Origin: an uncultured Dorea sp. | GTDB lineage: Bacteria > Bacillota > Clostridia > Lachnospirales > Lachnospiraceae | NCBI GenBank assembly: GCA_910584265.1 | Contig: CAJTZE010000003.1 | Coordinates: 1-64,000 of the forward strand | Reading direction: 5' to 3' | Length of the DNA stretch: 64,000 nucleotides | Shown here: piece by piece, positions 16,687 through 25,108 of the stretch | How the letters are laid out: every line of letters starts with the position of its first letter | Numbering within the stretch: position 1 is the stretch's first letter | Position numbers and translations under genes: made by a program | Notes under the pieces: generated by a model | Database searches by the model: none | The model's input: only the letters and a program-made list of their open reading frames with translations | Told to the model about the DNA's origin: nothing

Positions 16687-17961
16687 ATGAAGAAGAAACC
16701 ATTTGTAACCAAAGAGCAGATAGAGAAGATGACAAGGGAATATCCGACGCCCTTTCATCTTTATGATGAAGCAGGAATACGGAAGAATGCAAAAGCATTG
16801 AAGGATGCATTTTCCTGGAATAAGGGATACCGGGAATATTTCGCTGTGAAGGCGACCCCCAACCCATTTCTGATCGATATTCTTAAAGATTACGGATGCG
16901 GCTATGACTGTTCCTCTCTGACAGAGCTGATGCTTTCAGAGGCAGTCGGAGCGGAGCCGGGAGATATTATGTTTTCTTCCAATGATACTCCGGCAGAGGA
17001 ATATGCCTATGCGGACAAGGCAGGAGCCATTATCAATCTGGATGATATCACTCATATTGATTTTCTGGAGGAAACTATCGGACATATCCCGGAGACCATT
17101 AGCTGCCGGTATAATCCGGGCGGGCTGTTCAAGATCACCAATGATATTATGGATAATCCGGGGGATGCCAAATACGGTATGACCACAGAGCAGATCTTTG
17201 AGGCGTTCCGCATCTTAAAGGGAAAGGGAGCGAAGGAGTTCGGCATTCACGCATTTCTTGCCAGCAATACGGTTACCAATGAGTATTATCCGATGCTCGC
17301 AAAGGTATTGTTTGAGCTTGCAGTAAGGCTTCAGAAGGAAACCGGCGCGCATATTAAGTTTATTAATCTGTCCGGCGGGATTGGGATTCCTTATAAGCCG
17401 GATCAGGAGGCCAATGATATCGCGGTGATCGGCGAGGGTGTGCGGAAGGTCTATGAGGAGGTATTGACTCCGGCGGGTATGGGCGATGTGGCTATTTACA
17501 CAGAGCTGGGACGTTTTATGCTGGGTCCTTACGGCTGTCTGGTGACGAAAGTAATCCATGAAAAGCATACGCATAAAGAATATATCGGTGTGGACGCCTG
17601 CGCGGCAAATCTGATGCGTCCGGCAATTTACGGGGCTTATCATCATATTACTGTCGCAGGCAAGGAAGATGAGCCCTGCGATCATATGTATGACGTGACC
17701 GGAAGCCTTTGTGAGAACTGTGATAAATTTGCCGTTGACCGGATGCTGCCAAAGATTGATATGGGCGACTATCTGGTGATCCATGACAGCGGCGCCCACG
17801 GATTCTCCATGGGATACAATTATAATGGAAGGCTGCGCTCGGCAGAGATTCTTCTGAAAGAAGACGGAAGCACGAAGCTGATCCGGCGGGCGGAGACACC
17901 GGCAGATTACTTTGCGACCTTTGACTGTTTTGATATTGCAGAGAGGCTTCCCAAAAAATAA
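16687..17961 (+). CDS. Diaminopimelate decarboxylase-like PLP enzyme
   Basis: A 424-residue alanine-racemase-fold decarboxylase related to LysA. The PLP Lys is in EYFAVKATPNP (about 52-58); other motifs are INLSGGIGIPYKPD (PLP phosphate), YTELGRFMLGPYG, DACAANLMRPAIYGAYHHI, the substrate Cys-Glu in GSLCENCD, and a final MGYNYNGRLRSAEIL. LysA turns meso-diaminopimelate into lysine. Several positions diverge from typical LysA (ELGR for ESGR, GFSMGYNYN for GYSMSSNYN), so a related decarboxylase is possible. GAGAGGA before the ATG at 16687 fixes the start. Confidence 0.8.
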   Translation: MKKKPFVTKEQIEKMTREYPTPFHLYDEAGIRKNAKALKDAFSWNKGYREYFAVKATPNPFLIDILKDYGCGYDCSSLTELMLSEAVGAEPGDIMFSSNDTPAEEYAYADKAGAIINLDDITHIDFLEETIGHIPETISCRYNPGGLFKITNDIMDNPGDAKYGMTTEQIFEAFRILKGKGAKEFGIHAFLASNTVTNEYYPMLAKVLFELAVRLQKETGAHIKFINLSGGIGIPYKPDQEANDIAVIGEGVRKVYEEVLTPAGMGDVAIYTELGRFMLGPYGCLVTKVIHEKHTHKEYIGVDACAANLMRPAIYGAYHHITVAGKEDEPCDHMYDVTGSLCENCDKFAVDRMLPKIDMGDYLVIHDSGAHGFSMGYNYNGRLRSAEILLKEDGSTKLIRRAETPADYFATFDCFDIAERLPKK

Positions 17962-18000
17962 AGCATGTATAAAATAAAAATACAAAATCTGCAAAAACTA

Positions 18001-18029
18001 TTGTTTTTTTGACGGTCATGTGATAGAAT
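18001..18029 (+). promoter_or_regulatory. Probable promoter of the tRNA-Leu gene
   Basis: TTGTTT (18001-18006), 17-bp spacer, TAGAAT (18024-18029). A start near 18036 would fall inside the hairpin that abuts the tRNA. The -35 is weak, so confidence is moderate. Confidence 0.5.
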
Positions 18030-18033
18030 TAAC

Positions 18034-18055
18034 TTCGGCTTCAAGAGAAGCCGAA
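18034..18055 (+). repeat. Perfect hairpin abutting the tRNA-Leu 5' end
   Basis: TTCGGCTTC (18034-18042) and GAAGCCGAA (18047-18055) pair perfectly around an AAGA loop. One base separates the stem from the first base of the tRNA at 18057. There is no T-run. It would form in the pre-tRNA leader or act as a dyad at the transcription start. Confidence 0.7.
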
Positions 18056-18056
18056 T

Positions 18057-18139
18057 GCGGATGTGGCGGAATGGCAGACGCACAAGACTCAAAATCTTGC
18101 GGGGGTGACCTCGTGCGGGTTCAAGTCCCGCCATCCGCA
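18057..18139 (+). tRNA. tRNA-Leu, anticodon CAA
   Basis: A class II tRNA of 83 nt. Acceptor arms GCGGATG (18057-18063) and CATCCGC (18132-18138) pair fully, with discriminator A at 18139. The anticodon stem CAAGA/TCTTG encloses the loop CTCAAAA, giving anticodon CAA, which reads UUG. A long variable arm (GGGGGTGACCTC) and the T-loop GTTCAAGTC are present. The 3' CCA is not encoded. An intrinsic terminator follows. Confidence 0.95.
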
Positions 18140-18149
18140 GTATATAGAG

Positions 18150-18187
18150 TATCGGGTGCTTTTATGGAAGACACCCGGTATTTTTTT
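18150..18187 (+). terminator. Intrinsic terminator of tRNA-Leu
   Basis: TATCGGGTG (18150-18158) pairs with CACCCGGTA (18172-18180), with one G-U pair, followed by seven T (18181-18187). Confidence 0.85.
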
Positions 18188-18205
18188 GATTATTCCGGTG
18201 TTATC

Positions 18206-18234
18206 TTGAATTATACAGCTGAAAATGATATAGT
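18206..18234 (+). promoter_or_regulatory. Sigma-A promoter for polA-coaE
   Basis: TTGAAT (18206-18211), 17-bp spacer, TATAGT (18229-18234), just after the tRNA terminator and about 70 bp before the polA start. Confidence 0.65.
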
Positions 18235-18305
18235 AGCTTTGTGTGAATTTTTATACAAATAGACAGAAACAAATTTATAACAGTTGAACCAGATGAGGTG
18301 TCGCA

Positions 18306-20921
18306 ATGGCGGAAAAAATAGTATTAATAGACGGCCACAGTATTTTAAACCGTGCGTTTTACGGGGTGCCGGATCTTACAAATGCGGAAGGGCTTCATAC
18401 GAATGCGGTTTATGGCTTTTTAAATATTATGTTTAAGATTCTGGATCAGGAGAATCCGGAGTACCTGACGGTTGCCTTTGACGTACATGCGCCCACCTTC
18501 CGGCATGAGATGTATGCGGAATATAAGGGAACCAGAAAGCCTATGGCGGAAGAACTTAGACAGCAGGTTCCGGTGATCAAGGAAGTGCTGCAGGCAATGG
18601 GAATTAAGATCATTGAGCAGGCGGGTCTTGAGGCGGATGACCTGCTTGGAACGCTGTCGAAATGCTGCGAGGAGATGGGAATGGAGGTTTCCGTGATCAG
18701 CGGGGACCGGGATCTGCTGCAGCTTGCCACGGAACATGTGAAGATACGGATCCCCAAGACGAAGCAGGGGCGCACAGAGGTGGAGGATTACTATGCCGCA
18801 GATGTGAAGGAGCGATATCAGGTGACTCCGAAGGAGTTTGTTGACCTGAAAGCGCTGATGGGCGATACCTCTGATAATATTCCGGGCGTACCCAGCATCG
18901 GAGAAAAGACGGCGGCTAAGATTATTACCGAGTATCATTCCATTGAAAACGCCTATGCGCATGTGGATGAGGTAAAACCGCCGAGGGCTTCTAAAGCGTT
19001 AAAGGAACACTGGGAACTGGCGGTACTCAGCAAAGCGCTTGCGGCGATCAATACGGAGGCTGATTTTGCCTATGAGATAGAGGATGCAAGGCTTTCCAAT
19101 CTGTACACGGAGGAGGCTTATGCATATTTCCAGAGACTACAGTTTAAAAATCTCTTAAGCCGGTTTGAGATATCTGCGCCGTCGAACAAGGCTGAGGATG
19201 GATTTATAAGGATTACAGAGAAGCGGGAGGCAGAGAAGATTTTTACAGAGGCGGCCGGGGCTAAACGGATCGGCGCCGCTATTTACAAGAGCCGGAAGGA
19301 AGTGCTTCCGCTGTTTGCAGCCCAGGCAGGCATGACGGGTATCGGTATCTGCTATGACGGCAATAAGGCGTATTGTATTGAAGCAGAGGGAGATATAACC
19401 GTTTTCTGGCTGAAGGAGCAGATAGAGCTGTTATCTGCCCGTACAGACCGCATAGTCTTTTTTGATGTGAAGAAGGCAATGGAGGAGCTGCCGGGAATCC
19501 GTCAGGAGCGCTGCTTTGACGGAACGGTGGCGACATATCTGCTGAATCCGCTTAAGAACGATTACACCTATATGGATGCCGCGAGAGAGCAGCTTGGAAT
19601 TATTATAGAAGAGAAAACAGAGGATGCGGTGAAGGTCTGCTATGAGGCTTATACGGCATGGAAGGCCGCACCGGTTCTGGAGGATAAATTAAAGGCCGCC
19701 GATATGTGGAGGCTGTTTACCGAGATTGAGATGCCGTTAGTATTTACTCTGTATGATATGGAGCAGAATGGCGTGAAGGTAGAAGGAGAGGCGCTGAAAC
19801 AGTACGGAGAGCAGCTCGGCACAAGGATTGCAGAGCTGGAGCAGGAAATACATGATGCGGCTGGCGAGGTGTTTAATATCAATTCACCCAAGCAGCTTGG
19901 AGTGATTTTGTTTGAGAAAATGGGGATTCCTGGAGGGAGAAAGACAAAGACAGGATATTCTACGGCGGCGGATGTATTGGAAAAGCTTGCGCCGGATCAT
20001 GCCATCATATCGAAAATCTTAGAGTACAGGCAGCTTGCCAAGCTAAAATCCACCTACGCTGACGGTCTGGCGGTATTTATCGGTGAGGATGGGCGGATCC
20101 ACGGTAAGTTTAACCAGACCATAACCGCCACCGGAAGGATCAGCAGCACGGAGCCGAATCTTCAGAATATTCCGATTCGGATGGAGTTAGGAAGGCTGAT
20201 CCGGAAGGTGTTTGTTCCGGAGGAGGGTTATGTATTTGTAGACGCAGACTATTCCCAGATCGAGCTTAGGGTGCTTGCCCACTGCTCCGGGGATGAGAAA
20301 TTGATTGAAGCCTACCATGAGGAGACAGATATCCACCGCATTACCGCATCTCAGGTATTTCATATTCCTTTTGATGAGGTGACGGAGCTGCAGCGGAGAA
20401 ATGCGAAGGCGGTTAATTTTGGAATCGTGTACGGGATCAGTTCCTTTGGATTAAGTCAGGATTTAAGTATTACAAGAAAAGAAGCGGCGGAATATATTGA
20501 GCAGTATTTTAAGACCTACCCGGGAATCAAGGAATTTCTGGACGGGGCGGTGGAAGCCGCAAGGGAACAAGGATATGCCAGAACGATATTCGGCAGGAGG
20601 AGGCCGGTTCCGGAGCTGAAATCAAGCAATTTTATGCAGCGTTCCTTTGGGGAGCGGGTCGCTATGAATGCGCCGATCCAGGGGGCCGCGGCGGATATTA
20701 TGAAGATTGCGATGATCGGCGTGAACCGTAGGCTTAAGGAACAGAAGATGAAATCTAGGCTTGTGCTCCAGGTACATGATGAACTTCTGATTGAGGCTTA
20801 CCAGCCGGAGACCGAGGAGGTAAAGAGGCTCCTTACAGAGGAGATGGAGCAGGCGGCCAGCCTGAAGGTACCGCTGGAGATAGATATGCATACCGGAAAG
20901 AGCTGGTATGAGGCAAAATAG
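18306..20921 (+). CDS. polA: DNA polymerase I (exonuclease-proofreading domain degenerate)
   Basis: An 871-residue family A polymerase for Okazaki fragment processing and repair. The 5'-nuclease domain (about 1-290) has IDGHSILNRAFYG, the metal-binding DRDLLQLA and LMGDTSDNIPGVPSIGEKTA. The middle region (about 305-460) matches the 3'-5' exonuclease fold but lacks the DxE metal motif (RIGAAIYKSR at the expected place), so proofreading is probably lost, as in Bacillus and Taq enzymes. The polymerase domain has motif A DADYSQIELRVLAH, motif B RRNAKAVNFGIVYG and motif C VLQVHDELLIE. coaE follows 10 bp downstream. Confidence 0.97.
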   Translation: MAEKIVLIDGHSILNRAFYGVPDLTNAEGLHTNAVYGFLNIMFKILDQENPEYLTVAFDVHAPTFRHEMYAEYKGTRKPMAEELRQQVPVIKEVLQAMGIKIIEQAGLEADDLLGTLSKCCEEMGMEVSVISGDRDLLQLATEHVKIRIPKTKQGRTEVEDYYAADVKERYQVTPKEFVDLKALMGDTSDNIPGVPSIGEKTAAKIITEYHSIENAYAHVDEVKPPRASKALKEHWELAVLSKALAAINTEADFAYEIEDARLSNLYTEEAYAYFQRLQFKNLLSRFEISAPSNKAEDGFIRITEKREAEKIFTEAAGAKRIGAAIYKSRKEVLPLFAAQAGMTGIGICYDGNKAYCIEAEGDITVFWLKEQIELLSARTDRIVFFDVKKAMEELPGIRQERCFDGTVATYLLNPLKNDYTYMDAAREQLGIIIEEKTEDAVKVCYEAYTAWKAAPVLEDKLKAADMWRLFTEIEMPLVFTLYDMEQNGVKVEGEALKQYGEQLGTRIAELEQEIHDAAGEVFNINSPKQLGVILFEKMGIPGGRKTKTGYSTAADVLEKLAPDHAIISKILEYRQLAKLKSTYADGLAVFIGEDGRIHGKFNQTITATGRISSTEPNLQNIPIRMELGRLIRKVFVPEEGYVFVDADYSQIELRVLAHCSGDEKLIEAYHEETDIHRITASQVFHIPFDEVTELQRRNAKAVNFGIVYGISSFGLSQDLSITRKEAAEYIEQYFKTYPGIKEFLDGAVEAAREQGYARTIFGRRRPVPELKSSNFMQRSFGERVAMNAPIQGAAADIMKIAMIGVNRRLKEQKMKSRLVLQVHDELLIEAYQPETEEVKRLLTEEMEQAASLKVPLEIDMHTGKSWYEAK

Positions 20922-20931
20922 GGAGGACAGT

Positions 20932-21531
20932 ATGAAGGTCATAGGGATTACCGGCGGAGTCGGAACAGGAAAAAGCGAAGTGCTGAATTATCTGGAGCGG
21001 AAGCATGGCGCAGTGGTCTGCCAGGCGGATATTGTGGCGAGGAATCTGGAAAAGAAGAATACCATATGCTATCGTCAGATCGCAGAGCATTTCGGCGGGG
21101 GCATTCTGGAGGGAAACGGCAGGATTGACAGAGAGAAGCTGGCAAAGATCGTATTTTCAGATGAGGAAGAACGCAGGGTATTGAATGCAATCGTGCATCC
21201 GGCTGTCAAGAAGCGGATCTTAAAGCTCATTAAGGAGCAGGAAAAGAAGGGGACGAAGCTTTTTGTTCTGGAGGCGGCGCTTCTTTTGGAGGACCATTAT
21301 GACGAGGTCTGCGATGAAACATGGTATATCTATGCGGAGGACAGTGTGCGCAGAAAGCGGCTGAAGCTTTCCAGAGGATATGGGGATGACCGGATTGACG
21401 GCATTTTCCGTTCCCAGAAATCCCGGGACGAATTCTTAAATCAATGCGACCGGGCCGTGGATAACAGCCGGAATTTTGATGATACTTGTGAACAACTGGA
21501 TTCGATAATAAAGAAGATTATGATATCATAG
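20932..21531 (+). CDS. coaE: Dephospho-CoA kinase
   Basis: A 199-residue P-loop kinase for the last step of CoA synthesis, phosphorylating the 3'-OH of dephospho-CoA. Walker A is GITGGVGTGKSEVL (about 5-18); CQADIVARNLE (about 33-43) is the substrate region; VIHPAVKKRI, the lid region RRKRLKLSRG and the C-terminal DNSRNFDDT follow the family pattern. GGGAGG at 20921-20926 fixes the ATG at 20932. The polA-coaE pair is frequent in Firmicutes. Confidence 0.95.
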   Translation: MKVIGITGGVGTGKSEVLNYLERKHGAVVCQADIVARNLEKKNTICYRQIAEHFGGGILEGNGRIDREKLAKIVFSDEEERRVLNAIVHPAVKKRILKLIKEQEKKGTKLFVLEAALLLEDHYDEVCDETWYIYAEDSVRRKRLKLSRGYGDDRIDGIFRSQKSRDEFLNQCDRAVDNSRNFDDTCEQLDSIIKKIMIS

Positions 21532-21551
21532 AGGCAGGAGATATAGACTAC

Positions 21552-22349
21552 ATGAGATTATGCAGCATTGCCAGTGGAAGCAGCGGAAACTGTATTTACG
21601 CAGGAAGCGGGCATACGCATCTGCTTGTGGACTCTGGGATCAGTAAAAAGAAAATTGAAGAAGGCTTAAAGGTTTTGGATGTTAAGGGTGAAGAGTTAGA
21701 CGGTATTTTGATCACTCATGAGCACTCGGATCATATTCAGGGGTTGGGTGTATTCAGCAGGAAATACGAGATTCCCATATATGCAACAAAAGGAACGATT
21801 GAGGGCATCCGAAGCTATAAAAGCCTTGGGGCAATGCCGGAGGGACTACTTCATGTGATCAAAACGGATCAGGATTTTATGCTGGGTGATATAACAGTGC
21901 ATCCCTTTGCAATATCTCATGACGCGAAGGAACCCTGCGGATACCGGATGAATTGTCAGGGCCGCTCAGCGGCCGTAGCGACAGATCTTGGAACCTATGA
22001 CTCTTATATAGTAGAGAATTTAAAGGGGCTGGATGCAGTTCTTCTGGAGGCAAATCATGATATACATATGCTGGAGGCAGGCCCCTACCCTTATCCGCTA
22101 AAGAGAAGAGTTATGGGAGATAAGGGGCATTTGTCAAATGAATTGTCAGGCCGCCTTCTTTGTGATATACTGCATGACGGCCTGAAAAGCGTGATGCTGG
22201 GGCATCTCAGCAAGGAGAATAACTATGCGGAGCTTGCCTATGAGACGGTGAAGCTTGAGGTTACATTCGGGGATAATCCCTATAAGGGAGAAGACATCCC
22301 GCTTCAGGTAGCAAGGCGTGACCGGATTTCGGATATTGTTATGGTTTAA
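21552..22349 (+). CDS. Metallo-beta-lactamase-fold hydrolase (WalJ/YycJ type)
   Basis: A 265-residue MBL-fold protein. The metal motif THEHSDHIQG (HxHxDH, about residues 56-62) and the later ISHDAKEPCGY, EANHDIHML and GHLSKENN give the remaining metal ligands. N-terminal RLCSIASGSSGNC is typical of the YycJ/WalJ subfamily, linked in Bacillus to coordination of cell wall and DNA metabolism; its substrate is probably nucleic acid. Here it is not beside walRK but follows coaE by 20 bp in the same operon. Confidence 0.88.
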   Translation: MRLCSIASGSSGNCIYAGSGHTHLLVDSGISKKKIEEGLKVLDVKGEELDGILITHEHSDHIQGLGVFSRKYEIPIYATKGTIEGIRSYKSLGAMPEGLLHVIKTDQDFMLGDITVHPFAISHDAKEPCGYRMNCQGRSAAVATDLGTYDSYIVENLKGLDAVLLEANHDIHMLEAGPYPYPLKRRVMGDKGHLSNELSGRLLCDILHDGLKSVMLGHLSKENNYAELAYETVKLEVTFGDNPYKGEDIPLQVARRDRISDIVMV

Positions 22350-22387
22350 ATGTAATACAAGTTTCTGTTAGGAGGAAGAATAGGATC

Positions 22388-22660
22388 ATGAAAAAATGTG
22401 TAATTACTGTAGTAGGAAAGGATACCGTAGGAATCATTGCAAGAGTATGCACCTATCTGGCAGAGACCGGAATTAATATTCTGGATATTTCCCAGACGAT
22501 TATTGACGGGTATTTTAATATGGTAACGATTGTGGATGTTACGGGAGCTTCCAAGGAGTTTCAGGCATATTCGGATGAGCTGGAAGCGCTGGGACAAGAA
22601 ATCGGAGTGGTTATCCACTGCCAGCGGGAAGAGATCTTTGAAAAAATGCACAGGCTGTAG
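22388..22660 (+). CDS. ACT-domain protein (UPF0237 type)
   Basis: A 90-residue single ACT domain: KKCVITVVGKDTVGIIARVCTYL at the N-terminus, then NILDISQTIIDGYFNMVTIV. Such stand-alone ACT proteins bind small ligands, probably amino acids. It lies directly before the DUF711 protein, an arrangement I believe is conserved in many Firmicutes, so the pair probably works together. Its ribosome site is AGGAGG about 10 nt upstream. Confidence 0.85.
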   Translation: MKKCVITVVGKDTVGIIARVCTYLAETGINILDISQTIIDGYFNMVTIVDVTGASKEFQAYSDELEALGQEIGVVIHCQREEIFEKMHRL

Positions 22661-22693
22661 ATATCGTCAGCAGGAAGGATGAGCGTTTGACCT

Positions 22694-24058
22694 ATGATTA
22701 GCGTATATGAAGTAAAAGAAACGAATAAAATGATCGAGCATGAGAATCTGGACGTGCGGACCATTACTCTGGGAATCAGTTTAATGGACTGTATTGATTC
22801 AGACCTTGCGAAGCTGAATGAAAATATTTATCATAAGATTGTGTCCCTTGCAGGAAACCTTGTGGCAACCGGGCAGGAAATTGAACGTGAATTCGGGATT
22901 CCCATTGTGAATAAACGGATTTCCGTTACGCCGATCGCATTGGTCGGAAGCGCGGCATGCAAGACGCCGGATGATTATGTGGAGATTGCAAAGACGCTTG
23001 ATAAGGCGGCGAAGGAAGCGGGCGTGAATTTTATCGGCGGTTATTCCGCGCTGGTGTCCAAGGCTATGACTGCCGGGGACGAGAGGCTGATCCGCTCCGT
23101 TCCGAAGGCGCTTGCCTGTACGGAACGGGTGTGCAGTTCTATTAATGTGGGATCTACCAGAACCGGGATCAATATGGATGCGGTCCGCCTGTGCGGAGAA
23201 ATCGTGAAGGAAACCGCCGAGGCAACGAAGGATAGGGATTCTATCGGCTGCGCCAAGCTGGTGGTATTCTGCAATGCGCCGGATGATAATCCGTTTATGG
23301 CGGGAGCATTTCTCGGAGTAACCGAGGGGGATGCGGTGATCAATGTGGGCGTCAGCGGCCCCGGTGTTGTAAAAAATGCGATCCGGCAGGTGCGCGGAGA
23401 GGGGTTCGAGGAGCTCTGCGAGACCATTAAGAAGACGGCGTTTAAGATTACGAGAGTAGGACAGCTTGTGGCGGGAGAGGCTTCTAAGCGTATGGGGATT
23501 CCCTTTGGCATTATCGACCTGTCCCTTGCGCCCACCCCGGCTGTGGGAGACAGTGTGGCTGAGATCTTAGAAGAGATCGGCCTGGAGCGGGTCGGAGCGC
23601 CGGGTACTACGGCGGCTCTTGCCATGCTCAATGACCAGGTGAAAAAGGGCGGCGTGATGGCCTCCTCCTATGTGGGCGGCTTAAGCGGCGCATTTATTCC
23701 GGTCAGCGAGGATCAGGGCATGATCAATGCGGTGAAGCTTGGCGCCTTGAACCTTGAGAAGCTGGAGGCAATGACCTGCGTATGCTCCGTGGGACTGGAT
23801 ATGATCGCGGTTCCGGGCAAGATCAGCGCCGCGGCGATTTCAGGCATTATTGCCGATGAGATGGCGATTGGCATGGTGAATCAGAAAACCACAGCAGTCC
23901 GCCTGATCCCGGTGATCGGCAAGGATGTGGGAGAGACGGCAGAGTTTGGCGGCCTTCTCGGCTATGCGCCGATCATCCCGGTCAATGAATATGACTGCAG
24001 CGCATTTATCGGCAGACAGGGCAGGATCCCTGCGCCGATCCATAGTTTTAAGAATTAA
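22694..24058 (+). CDS. UPF0210/DUF711 family protein
   Basis: A 454-residue protein of the family formerly named PFL-like (DUF711). Visible conserved blocks: VRTITLGISLMDC near the N-terminus, EFGIPIVNKRISVTPIALV, GVNFIGGYSALVSKA, VCSSINVGSTRTGINMDA, GVSGPGVV and IDLSLAPTPAVGDSVAEILE. Function is not established. A second ATG at 22730 is possible, but GGATGAG lies about 10 nt before 22694. It pairs with the upstream ACT protein. Confidence 0.85.
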   Translation: MISVYEVKETNKMIEHENLDVRTITLGISLMDCIDSDLAKLNENIYHKIVSLAGNLVATGQEIEREFGIPIVNKRISVTPIALVGSAACKTPDDYVEIAKTLDKAAKEAGVNFIGGYSALVSKAMTAGDERLIRSVPKALACTERVCSSINVGSTRTGINMDAVRLCGEIVKETAEATKDRDSIGCAKLVVFCNAPDDNPFMAGAFLGVTEGDAVINVGVSGPGVVKNAIRQVRGEGFEELCETIKKTAFKITRVGQLVAGEASKRMGIPFGIIDLSLAPTPAVGDSVAEILEEIGLERVGAPGTTAALAMLNDQVKKGGVMASSYVGGLSGAFIPVSEDQGMINAVKLGALNLEKLEAMTCVCSVGLDMIAVPGKISAAAISGIIADEMAIGMVNQKTTAVRLIPVIGKDVGETAEFGGLLGYAPIIPVNEYDCSAFIGRQGRIPAPIHSFKN

Positions 24059-24072
24059 AGGGGGAAAATGTT

Positions 24073-24936
24073 ATGAGCAGAGTTGCAATTGTTACGGACA
24101 GTAACAGCGGAATAACACAGAAGCAGGGAAAAGAGCTGGGAATCCGGGTGCTCCCTATGCCATTTTACATCAATGAGGAATTGTTTTTTGAAGATATCAC
24201 CTTAACACAGGAGGAGTTTTATAAACGGCTTGCTGAGGATGCGGATATTTCTACCTCCCAGCCGTCCCCGGGAGATGTGACCGACCTGTGGGATGAACTG
24301 CTGAAATCTTATGATGAGATCGTTCATATTCCTATGTCAAGCGGATTGTCCAGCTCCTGTGAGACGGCGGCAATGCTTGCAGACGATTATGACGGCAAGG
24401 TGTTCGTGGTGGATAACCAGAGGATATCCATTACCCAGAGACGCTCTGTGCTGGATGCCATTGCATTGGCTAAGAAGGGAATGAGTGGCATAGAGATTCA
24501 GGATATTCTCATGCGGGAGAAGCTGGAGGCCAGCATCTATATTACGCTGGATACTTTGAAATATCTGAAGAAGGGCGGCCGCATCACACCGGCGGCTGCG
24601 GCGATTGGAACCGTGCTGAATCTGAAGCCGGTACTGCAGATCCAGGGAGAGAAGCTGGACGCATTTTCAAAGACAAGGGGCTTAAAATCAGCAAAGAAGA
24701 CCATGCTGGATGCGATAGAGAAGGATCTGACCCAGAGGTTTGCAGGAAAAGAGATGAACCTGGATCTGGCATATACCTGTTCTAAGGAGGATGCACTGCA
24801 GTGGAAGAAGGAAGTAGAGGAACGCTTTCCGGGATATGAGATTCATATGGATCCGCTGTCCTTGAGCGTATCCTGCCATATCGGTTTTGGGGCTGTGGCG
24901 ATCGCCTGCAGCCATAAGGTGCCGGAGGTACAGTAA
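24073..24936 (+). CDS. DegV family fatty-acid-binding protein
   Basis: A 287-residue DegV protein: VAIVTDSNSGI at the N-terminus, the STSQPSPGD motif (about 61-69) whose Thr-Ser contacts the lipid head group, HIPMSSGLSSSCETA (about 92-106), LKYLKKGGRI and LKPVLQIQGEKL. In Gram-positive bacteria DegV/FakB proteins present fatty acids to the kinase FakA. No fakA is nearby. It ends the run and is followed by a strong terminator. Confidence 0.88.
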   Translation: MSRVAIVTDSNSGITQKQGKELGIRVLPMPFYINEELFFEDITLTQEEFYKRLAEDADISTSQPSPGDVTDLWDELLKSYDEIVHIPMSSGLSSSCETAAMLADDYDGKVFVVDNQRISITQRRSVLDAIALAKKGMSGIEIQDILMREKLEASIYITLDTLKYLKKGGRITPAAAAIGTVLNLKPVLQIQGEKLDAFSKTRGLKSAKKTMLDAIEKDLTQRFAGKEMNLDLAYTCSKEDALQWKKEVEERFPGYEIHMDPLSLSVSCHIGFGAVAIACSHKVPEVQ

Positions 24937-24971
24937 GTATGAGCTTTTTAAAGAACTAGAAATAAGTACAA

Positions 24972-25017
24972 AAAATTCGTCCTGCGCAGTCTGGTCTGGC
25001 CGCGCAGGACGAATTTT
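24972..25017. terminator. Strong bidirectional terminator
   Basis: A perfect 16-bp stem: 24972-24987 (AAAATTCGTCCTGCGC) and 25002-25017 (GCGCAGGACGAATTTT) around a 14-nt loop, A-rich on the left and T-rich on the right. It lies between degV (plus) and the ABC-F gene (minus), and so can serve both. Confidence 0.92.
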
Positions 25018-25108
25018 ATTCTCTATTACATTTTTATAAAGGATGAGTGTTCTTGTATAGGGAGGATTTAAATTCCTGTTCTGTCATTTTATACCTCTTA
25101 TCTTAGGA

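Noticed and set aside
18057..18187. tRNA-Leu as an attachment site for a mobile element
   Set aside because: No repeat of the tRNA 3' end and no integrase follow; the downstream genes polA and coaE are core genes.
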